The position numbers and the translations under genes are program-made. The notes under the pieces were generated by a model. It ran no database searches. It had not been told where the DNA came from and saw only the letters and a list, made by a program, of their open reading frames with translations. From Vanilla planifolia (lineage: Eukaryota; Streptophyta; Magnoliopsida; Asparagales; Orchidaceae), in the NCBI GenBank assembly GCA_023846275.1, contig CM043875.1, positions 5,778,626 to 5,842,625 of the forward strand: a stretch of 64,000 nucleotides of DNA, written 5' to 3'. This document shows, one piece after another, positions 58,101-64,000 of the stretch. Within the stretch, counting starts at the first letter, position 1; every line of letters begins with the position of its first letter.

Positions 58101-58225
58101 TTGCAGTGCTGCAGGAAGGGAGAATACAGGAAACTGGAAGCCATGATGAACTGATTACAAGGCCAGGAGGCATGTATGCTCGGCTAGTAATGCAACAACA
58201 AGAAGGCCATGAGTCACTCAGTTGA
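45913..58225 (+). CDS. ABCB13/14-like: ABCB-type (MDR/P-glycoprotein) ABC transporter, ABCB13/14-like
   Basis: Eleven GT-AG-bounded exons join in frame to 3711 nt, giving 1236 residues, the normal length for a full ABCB transporter (TMD1-NBD1-TMD2-NBD2). NBD1: Walker [10 protein letters not shown] at residues 386-394, Q-loop Gln434, signature LSGGQ 490-494, Walker B ILLLDE 510-515, H-loop His546. NBD2: Walker [10 protein letters not shown] 1025-1033, Gln1073, LSGGQ 1129-1133, ILLLDE 1149-1154, His1185. All catalytic residues are present, so both ATP sites look competent. The linker between halves (about 575-660) is hydrophilic. Sequence features such as MQTGERQT and DTEARD in TMD1 recall Arabidopsis ABCB13/ABCB14, which are plasma-membrane transporters linked to auxin (and, for ABCB14, malate) movement. 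The substrate here is inferred at most. The start is the first in-frame ATG; the open frame runs further up only through a TTG. Confidence 0.95.
46132..47041 (+). other. ABCB intron 1 (910 bases)
   Basis: No coding content. A stretch near 46490-46765 is rich in GGTTAAC words and ends TTGCCAAACGGGAC, which might be the end of a small MITE, but no matching start was found. Confidence 0.6.
47042..47096 (+). CDS. ABCB13/14-like: ABCB exon 2 (residues 74-91)
   Basis: Small exon, [18 protein letters not shown], part of TM2. Ends GGATAG before GTGTGC, phase 1. Confidence 0.93.
47276..47451 (+). CDS. ABCB13/14-like: ABCB exon 3 (residues 92-150)
   Basis: Reads [16 protein letters not shown] to AIGDK. 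Contains the FFDTEARD and [15 protein letters not shown] blocks of the first intracellular loop. Donor AAG before GTAAGA, phase 0. Confidence 0.95.
47987..48187 (+). CDS. ABCB13/14-like: ABCB exon 4 (residues 151-217)
   Basis: [19 protein letters not shown] onward covers TM3 and TM4, ending DAGKVAEE before GTAATT, phase 0. The open frame runs on into the intron to a spurious stop. Confidence 0.95.
48505..48764 (+). CDS. ABCB13/14-like: ABCB exon 5 (residues 218-303)
   Basis: [20 protein letters not shown] through [14 protein letters not shown] (TM5) to [10 protein letters not shown] (TM6 side). Donor GGATT before GTAAGC, phase 2. Confidence 0.95.
48850..49160 (+). CDS. ABCB13/14-like: ABCB exon 6 (residues 304-407)
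   Basis: Acceptor TTTATAG after an 85-base intron. Encodes the end of TMD1 and the start of NBD1, with the A-loop Tyr361 and Walker [10 protein letters not shown]. Donor TCAG before GTATAT, phase 1. Confidence 0.95.
49272..49495 (+). CDS. ABCB13/14-like: ABCB exon 7 (residues 408-482)
   Basis: [20 protein letters not shown], then the Q-loop SQEPALF and on to NGYLTE. Donor GAG before GTTGGC, phase 0. Confidence 0.94.
49588..49961 (+). CDS. ABCB13/14-like: ABCB exon 8 (residues 483-606)
   Basis: [20 protein letters not shown] begins the NBD1 signature; Walker B, D-loop and H-loop follow. The exon ends CCAGA before GTAAGA, phase 2. Without splicing, the frame meets TAA at once. Confidence 0.94.
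50042..50469 (+). CDS. ABCB13/14-like: ABCB exon 9 (residues 607-749)
   Basis: After an 80-base intron ending CTTTTTTCCAG. It begins [16 protein letters not shown] (linker) and then [19 protein letters not shown]7 and TM8, to RIRHQMFS. Donor TCAG before GTAAAA, phase 1. Confidence 0.94.
50570..51390. other. GC-richer block of unknown origin
   Basis: Distinctly richer in G and C than the rest of the intron, with edges near 50570 and 51390. Its minus strand reads in broken pieces ([20 protein letters not shown] near 51345; [20 protein letters not shown] near 50955) that look like a former coding sequence, perhaps retroelement gag. No family could be named. Confidence 0.45.
51497..51517 (+). 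repeat. (AT)10 microsatellite
   Basis: Uninterrupted AT run at the edge of the GC-richer block. Confidence 0.93.
51983..52200 (-). other. Plastid DNA insertion (NUPT): trnR-ACG and spacer towards trnN
   Basis: On the minus strand a plastid trnR-ACG-like sequence is followed by spacer containing GTAGGAAAATCATTATC and CCAAAGCTATTGAATTTAGG. From memory this corresponds to the plastid inverted-repeat spacer between trnR-ACG and trnN-GUU, with many C-to-T and G-to-A changes. Ends are approximate. Confidence 0.75.
52111..52183 (-). pseudogene. trnR-ACG: Plastid-derived trnR-ACG pseudogene
   Basis: The minus strand reads GGCATGAAGCTTAGAGGATT, then AGAGCACATGG, loop CTATAAA, CCATTGTG, and the T-arm AGGGTTCAAATCCCT ending CACCCA. 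The D-arm and T-arm are those of plastid tRNA-Arg(ACG). The anticodon ACG now reads ATA, and the acceptor stem no longer pairs, so it is not a working tRNA gene. Confidence 0.85.
52740..54170. repeat. TACGAT/GTAC-word-rich tract (copy C)
   Basis: Same word usage as the two tracts in the carrier gene intron 3 (ATCGTA, GTATGAT, TTGTAC, TACGA). It may be the LTR of the same element family. The sequence after it (54250-54560) resembles the T-rich end of copia LTRs. Confidence 0.45.
54583..54722 (+). repeat. Three degenerate 47-base tandem units
   Basis: CTTATCTGGCTAAGACAAAA, CTTATGTGGTTGCGACAAAA and CACCTAGCTGCAACAAAATC start three successive units, each ending in a TTAACC/TTTACCC/CTAACC phrase. 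Confidence 0.7.
54784..54862. repeat. 18-base perfect inverted repeat, 43-base loop
   Basis: TTATGTTGAGTTGCTTAA at 54784-54801 is the exact complement of 54845-54862 read in reverse. It could fold into a hairpin in the pre-mRNA of intron 9. Confidence 0.9.
56693..56934 (+). CDS. ABCB13/14-like: ABCB exon 10 (residues 750-830)
   Basis: Acceptor [30 protein letters not shown] and [20 protein letters not shown] are hallmark ABCB TMD2 blocks. Ends ATAGCCGAG before GTGCTA, phase 0. Confidence 0.95.
57005..58225 (+). CDS. ABCB13/14-like: ABCB exon 11 (residues 831-1236, stop TGA)
   Basis: Acceptor TTGTACAG after a 70-base intron. [20 protein letters not shown], the last TM helices and all of NBD2 in one exon, ending GHESLS and TGA. 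One small oddity is FRYLTRPD, where most ABCB proteins have Pro after the A-loop Tyr. Confidence 0.96.
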   Translation, partial: QLFLKGFGGNYALSYARATTVAREAITNIRTVAAFSAEDSVSTQFTLELDRPNKQAFVRGHVSGIIYGLSQSFAFCSYALGLWYASQLVKNGTSNFGSIMKSFMVLIITSLGIAETLALTPDIVKGTQALGSVFSILERETRIEANDPHCEVVEEVKGEIEFRNVSFRYLTRPDVSVLNDLSLHIRAGSSLALVGKSGSGKSSVISLLMRFYDPTCGEVLVDNKDIRSLNLRSLRKRIGLVQQEPVLFSTTIYENIAYGKECASEIEVFEAAKAANAHGFISRMPDGYATQVGERGAQLSGGQKQRVAIARAILKDPSILLLDEATSALDTASEKLVQEALDRLMEARTTVIVAHRLSTIRNADVIAVLQEGRIQETGSHDELITRPGGMYARLVMQQQEGHESLS

Positions 58226-58433
58226 CATGCGTCAATGTGCAGCTTTGTTCGCTTTTTTCTTATGAATGAGAGAATTCCAAGTGTCTTTACATTTTTATTG
58301 CAAACCTTATTTCAGCCAACAAAAGAAATTCAACTGGACCATTCCAACTTAAAGTGGAGCTGTATCATATAAGATACTGTCGATCTCAAACATTTCACAA
58401 TTTTTGAAGATTGTTGATGCAAGCCTGTGAAAC

Positions 58434-58439
58434 AATAAA
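58434..58439 (+). terminator. Possible polyadenylation signal of the ABCB gene
   Basis: AATAAA about 210 bases after the stop codon, a plausible 3' UTR length. Plant signals are loose, so this is only a candidate. Confidence 0.4.
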
Positions 58440-58639
58440 GCCAAGGTGAGTACGAGAATAATGGATTGATAACATGGGATGTAGAGATTTATCATTGTCT
58501 CTTAGTAGTTTCTATTCTTAAAGTTCATTATTAATCAATTCCTAGATATGATAAAAAAAAGATAGTATAAACATGTGATGATCGTTCTTGTTACATTGCA
58601 ATTTTTTTAATTATTATATTCTAATTCTTAAAAAAAATC

Positions 58640-59350
58640 TCAAATTTTATATGTTAAATGACATAACATCTCATGTATTTTATTCATTTTTCAATTTACA
58701 ATTACATTAATATAATGTATAACAATTATAACATTTCACGTAATTATATATATCATAGATATACTGTAACTATTCATATAGGTTCATAAACACATTTCAT
58801 AGTTTCATAGTTATTAATGACTTCAAAAACACACAAGGTCACAATTCACTGAGCTCAAATGCAAAAAATTACAAAAAAAATTGTAATTTCTGCAACTATA
58901 AAGCTGCACAACTCATTTCCCAATTCATAAAATTTTTTCTTGTATTTCTATCTTATTTTTCTCTTTCTTTCTTCTCCAGCACTTTCTCTTTCATTGAGTT
59001 CCAACCGTTTTTAGCCCAATATTTTTAGATTTTATGACGTTTTTCCTCAAAGCAACCTCCTAACAAGACAAAAAATCTATTAGAACTTATTTTTACATGT
59101 TTCTCCTTGATTTTAATCCTATGTCGAGTAAATCGAGCCTGATTGAGCATAAGAAAACAAAAATTTCAAAATCTAGGGCTTAAGCAAGAGAGAATGCATG
59201 AAAATCAAATTTCACTTTCCTAAATCAAAGCTTCCATCTCCTCAATCTACCCTTCACACAAGAAAAGGAGCCCCAAGTTTTGCATCAAGCACAAGAACAA
59301 GGAAGAAAGGAAATCTTTTTTTAAGAAATCAAAATTAGATTATTTAAATA
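58640..59350 (-). repeat. Possible 3' LTR of the minus-strand gypsy relic
   Basis: Read on the minus strand it has the texture of gypsy LTRs (TTCTTGTGCTTGATGCAAAA, then a purine-rich GAGAAGAAAGAAAGAG block). It lies downstream of the integrase remnant. No second copy falls in the window, so this is tentative. Confidence 0.35.
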
Positions 59351-60058
59351 AATAACAAAAAATGTTATTTACAATCATTTAATTTTGATAATTTACAATA
59401 ATTTTAAATGAACTTTGATTGAGATGAAATAAATATCATTGGATTTGTCTCGAGGAGCTATATCTAATTTCATATTTATGTTTATATTTTAAAATGCTTT
59501 ATTTTTTTTATGATTTGATGTATTTTACAAAACTTCAATTTATACTTTGCTTGGAGATTTGAGAATATTAAAATCCTCTTCTAGTTGTAGGAATTTTGCT
59601 CATAAAATTTAAAATAACTCTTGATACTTCCTCCTCATCTTATCATCAAGTTCTCTTGTAGCTTCAAACTCTATTTGTTTTTATTATTATACTTTAATCA
59701 TAGGAATTATTTTTTTTCCAATTGCTTGATCTTTTTTATTAGGATTCTTATGGGTTTCTCTTTATAAATTGTACCACATGCGATGGATTAGTAATATATA
59801 TTCTTAAAGTAGAAGCCTGAAATACATTGTGTACACTAGCCAATTGTGGATGTAATGTTATTTTGTTTGCAGTTTCTCCAACTCTTTTGAATATTTAAAA
59901 ATGTTCAATATGCCTCAGATTTAGCTTCTTCAACTAAATAAGGTTACACGCCTCAGTATGCTCATTTTTAAAAAAGCATATTCCTTTATAGGATTCTATC
60001 TTTTTGTATTTTATATTCATATATTTTCTTTAATGATCTTGTGTTTTTTTATTCTTTC

Positions 60059-60740
60059 TCAAATAATTTGAACCTTTTGGGTGGTTTTATTTGTGAATTT
60101 TAGCTCTAATTGAGTTTTATCATCTGCTTCATACAACATAGTGGTTACTAATATTTTTCTACCATATAATGTCTCATATGATGTTATTCTTATGTTGGAC
60201 TTATAATTATTATTATAAGTAAATTCAATCAATATTAGATGAGTATTCCAACTATCAACAAAAGTCAGAATACATAATCTTAACATAATCTTTTGGTCTT
60301 TATAATCATTTTTATTTGTTCATCTATCTGAGAAGGAAATATTATGCTGTATTTTAATTAAGTACTAATACTTTATGTATTTTTCTCCAAAAATGCAAAG
60401 TAAACTTTTAATCTTTATTAGATATAATTACTTTTGATATTTCATATAATATAATAATTTGATCAATATAGATTTGAGTTAATCTTTTAGTTGCTAAGTT
60501 TTTTTAATAGTTAAAAAATGAGTCACTTTTATTAATCTATTTACAACCACCAATATAGTATTATGCTTTTGACTAGCTCTCAATAATCCAATTATAAGGT
60601 TTATTGATATTTCTTTTGTCTTCCACACTAGAATAGGAAGGGGCACTTGGTCTCTATTGCTTTTCTTTCACTTATTGACATATCAGACATTTGCTCACAT
60701 CAACATAAATATCCTTTTTCATACCATTCAATAAAAATCT
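60059..60740 (-). pseudogene. Gypsy integrase remnant
   Basis: Minus-strand translation with stops: DVSKCLICQ (zinc-finger end) near 60700, LATKRLTQIYIDQIIILY near 60480, KFTLHFWRKIHKVL near 60390, then the open part at 60286-60059 with VDSWNTHLILIEFTYNNNYK and SYETLYGRK. This is the standard gypsy integrase core order. Confidence 0.85.
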
Positions 60741-61779
60741 TTGCTTCAAGTTATAGTACATCTTTGTTATTTCTAGATGTATTACACATCTTATTCTATG
60801 AGTCTCTTTTAATAAAATTTATTTCCATTCTCCTATTATAAAAATATATATTTTATTTTTATAAAACAATACCTTCTCTTTATTTAAATAAAAATCTATC
60901 TCTTTTGTTTCAACAAGTTTAGGCTTTATTTGTTGGATGTCTTCGTCTTTATCTTAAATATTTTGTAAAGCCTATAATTACTTATTATAATAGTTAGCTG
61001 AGAAATATTTTTTTCTAATACTTGTTGATATTGTATTTAATTTCAAGTGATTCATTTCTACAATTAATTAGGTTTCTTCTAAGTTAAATATCATGCAATG
61101 AAGACTAAGTCTCTAGCTCAATGCATCAACTATAACATAGGCTTTGTTCAAATGATATACAACATCAATGTTATGATCTTTAAGTAGTTATAACCACCTT
61201 CATTACCTTAGATTTACTATCTATATGTAAAAAAGATATGTCAAACTTTAGTGATTAATAAATAGGTAACTTTTCACACTTTAAAGATGGTATCTTCAAA
61301 ACAAATATAATTATAGCAAATTTAAAATCATATATAGGATAATATTTTTCATAATGTTGCAACTACATTGAAGCATATGCTATGATTCTATCACTCTGCA
61401 TTACTACACAATCAAGTCCTTATAGAGATGCATTAGTATACATTTGAAATTCAGTTTCTCTCTCAAATATGTTAGGACAGGTGCTAATATCAACTTATTT
61501 AAGATTTGAAAACTCCTTTCAGTATCTAAATTTCATTCAAAATGTATAACCTTCTACGTTAATCTTCTTGTGGTAATGCAATTTGAGAAAAACATTTTAG
61601 AAATTTCTAGTAACACCCAATTAAACCCAAAAAACTCTATACTTTAGTCACATTGCAAGGCTTGGGCCATTATATAATAATTTTTATTTTTTGGGAATTA
61701 ATAGAGGTTCTTTTTACAATGACTGTCCCAAGAAGGATACATTGATTAACCAAAAATTGTACTTTGAAAACTTTGCATG

Positions 61780-62230
61780 CTATTGCTATTCTCAGTCTTT
61801 ACAACACTAGATGCAAATGTGTTTTGTTCTCTACTTCATATTTAATGTATATCAATATATTATCAATGAAAATAATAATAAATTGATCTAACATTTATTT
61901 GAATATCATATTCATTAAGTCCATAAAATTTATCAACATATTAACTAATCTAAAAAGTAATATAAGAAATTTAAAATGATCATATTTATTTTTAAAAGTA
62001 ATTTTTAGAATATCTTCTTTTCTAATCTTCAATTGATGTAGCCAAATCATAAGTCAATTTTTGAAAATATTTTAATTCAATATAATTGATCAAATAATTT
62101 ATTTATTTTAGATAATGAATATTTATTCTTGATTATGATTTTATTCAATTCTTTATAATTAATACATATTCATAAACTTTCATATTTCTTTTTCACAAAC
62201 AATATAGGTACACCTTAAGGGAGTACATTG
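61780..62230 (-). pseudogene. Gypsy reverse transcriptase remnant
   Basis: Frame-shifted minus translation shows a [11 protein letters not shown] block, [18 protein letters not shown], then NEYDIQINVRSIYYYFH, and EQNTFASSVVKTEN. It follows the gypsy RT order, but the YxDD core is mutated. Confidence 0.75.
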
Positions 62231-62732
62231 GGTCTAATTAAAATATTTATCAATTAAGTCTTATAATTATACTTTTAGTTCTTATAATTCAAGTGGCATT
62301 ATCATATATAGTTTCTTAAAAATTAGTAGTACACTAATTACCAAATCAATCACATTCAAATTTTTTATCATATGGCATTTCTCGTAACTCTTTTGAGAAA
62401 ATATTTAGATATTCACATACCATTAGAACTTCTTGCAACTATAATTCTTTTCTTTCAACTTCTTATATTGAAGTTAAATGGTACTCATATTCTTTCTTTA
62501 CTAACCTTTCAATTTTCATAATAAATATTATAGATATTTTTCTATCCTTAACAAAATAAAGTAAATTGGTGCCATTAGTAGTATAAATTTATAATTTCTT
62601 CTTCTAATAATCAATAATGGCCTGATAAAATACTAGCCAATCCATTCTCAAATTCTGATAAATTTATAATAATCAATTATGATTCACAAGGTCTCCCATT
62701 TGATTTTTACATGTTAACATATTTGTCTACTC

Positions 62733-63044
62733 TTACTTTCTCTGTAGTAAACAATTTACTATAAAAGGAGTTTCTAATACATATAATTCAAGTGACAATC
62801 TTACAATTAAATTAGCTAATATAAAAGAATGTGATGTTTCACAATTAAATAAAACTATTACATATATGTTTTGTAATAAAAGAATACTTATGTGGTGATA
62901 TAATAGTTTCTTTTTGAGTGAGGACATAAATTCGTAATTGTGTAGTTTGTTATGACATTGGAGAAGCATGCCTTTGATTTGTACTATATACATCATAAGG
63001 TATCCTCTAGGTTCTATTATCATGGAACCCTTAATTATTTTCAT
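62733..63044 (-). pseudogene. Gypsy protease region remnant
   Basis: The frame contains IYVIVLFNCETSHSFILANL, matching the gypsy pattern in which 'ALFDSGATHSFIS' is the active-site block. Here the catalytic Asp and Gly are lost (FNCETSHSF), so it is dead. Confidence 0.82.
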
Positions 63045-64000
63045 TCTACTATTAGCTTGTTGACTTTTTCTCCTTTAGTATTTAGAGGACAATATATAAC
63101 AATATGGCTTATCTATTAACGTTTTTAAAGCATTTAATCGACTTTGATTTATGGCACTCCCCTAGTAATATTTTGTACAAATTTTATATTGAGGCTTCTA
63201 ATTGATTCTTGATTTGATAAGATTTGTAAAAGATTGTGACCCTAATGCATTCGTAATTAGCTTTCTAAATTTAGATCTACTCTCAAATATAAAATTAGGT
63301 TCCTTTTCTTTGTCCTAAATTCCTTCTTATCTCTCTTGCTACTTAGTTCTATTTTGTTTAATAAATTGACTCCATTAGTTCTTTATATGAAAAAAAATCT
63401 AAATGAGCTATAATATTTTTGATAGAATCTTATAGCCTTTTTCTAAACAAATAATACTTCTATTCTTCTATAACCATCATCTTAGGAACATACTTGGTGA
63501 GAGATAAAAACTTTTACTTATAAGTTATTATAGACAAGCTTGATATAATCTATTTAATTCATCTCATATTTAATTATTTATTGATTGAGATATAAACCAT
63601 TTCTGAATGACTTTATAAAAGTCCTACTAATATATTTCTAAATTTTATTTGCCTTCAAATATTAGCCATTTTTAGTGAGCTCATCAACTTTTATAGCACC
63701 TTTTATTATAATGGTTACCAAGAAGACTCTTTTATTTGTAAGGTAAAGCATGCTATCAAATAGTATTTTTATACTATCAAGCTAGTCCTTAACTTACATA
63801 AGATATGTTGCAATTAAAAATTAAAATAAATGTAATTTAATAAATTTCTCAACTAACTTAACTAAGTGATTTCTTTCCTTAAATTTGTTTATAGTTAAAG
63901 CTTTACTTCCCCTTAATAAGAGGAACTCAACCAATTTATTAAATAAATATTCCCTTCTTACTTTGGGCTATGAAGGAGGCATGCCTTCATTATTGATACT

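Larger units (their letters stand above)
59930..64000 (-). mobile_element. Decayed Ty3/gypsy retrotransposon, cut by the window end
   Basis: On the minus strand the order protease (about 63.0-62.7 kb), reverse transcriptase (62.23-61.78 kb) and integrase (60.8-60.06 kb) is that of Ty3/gypsy. Gag should lie at 63.1-64 kb and beyond but is not recognisable. All parts carry frameshifts and stops, and are strongly AT-shifted. Confidence 0.82.

Noticed and set aside
57235..58173. Minus-strand frames of 92-93 aa over ABCB exon 11
   Set aside because: Antisense shadows of NBD2; the + strand has all ABC motifs in order.

Overview
The window is nuclear DNA of a flowering plant. It is AT-rich, its genes are interrupted by GT-AG introns, and decayed Ty1/copia and Ty3/gypsy LTR retrotransposons fill the introns and flanks. 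A decayed copy of the plastid trnR-ACG region sits in one intron. There are no operons, CRISPR arrays or prokaryotic signals. The species cannot be fixed from sequence alone.

Two intact protein-coding genes can be assembled, both on the + strand. Gene 1 (6309-39342) is an SLC25/mitochondrial-carrier gene of six exons that join in frame to a 374-residue protein. It is spread over 33 kb because introns 2, 3 and 5 are 3.5, 20.9 and 7.1 kb long. Gene 2 (45913-58225) is a full-length ABC transporter of the ABCB (P-glycoprotein/MDR) class, closest in remembered sequence to Arabidopsis ABCB13/ABCB14. Eleven exons join in frame to 1236 residues with two complete nucleotide-binding domains. Its intron 9 is 6.2 kb. 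The two products act in different membranes (inner mitochondrial, probably plasma) and nothing here links them functionally.

Layout: 1-6308 is intergenic, with an LTR-like block (1565-3716) and a long TA microsatellite. Intron 3 of gene 1 holds a decayed copia element (about 10.48-23.34 kb) whose gag and pol are split by about 9 kb of later DNA. It also holds a gypsy remnant (24.03-29.30 kb) whose two LTR copies face each other, which is abnormal for an LTR element. Intron 5 holds one LTR element (33.52-37.09 kb) nested inside another (32.22-38.67 kb). 39343-45912 is intergenic and AT-rich. Intron 9 of the ABCB gene holds a GC-richer block of unknown origin, the plastid insertion, a tract rich in TACGAT/GTAC words, and small repeats. 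From about 58.6 kb to the window end lies a minus-strand gypsy relic with protease, reverse transcriptase and integrase remnants.

No wholly new gene system was found. The observations most worth checking are the inverted-LTR gypsy structure, the nested insertions, the extreme intron growth with preserved exons, the deaminated plastid insertion, and the stop codon placed at the ABCB exon 8 splice donor.
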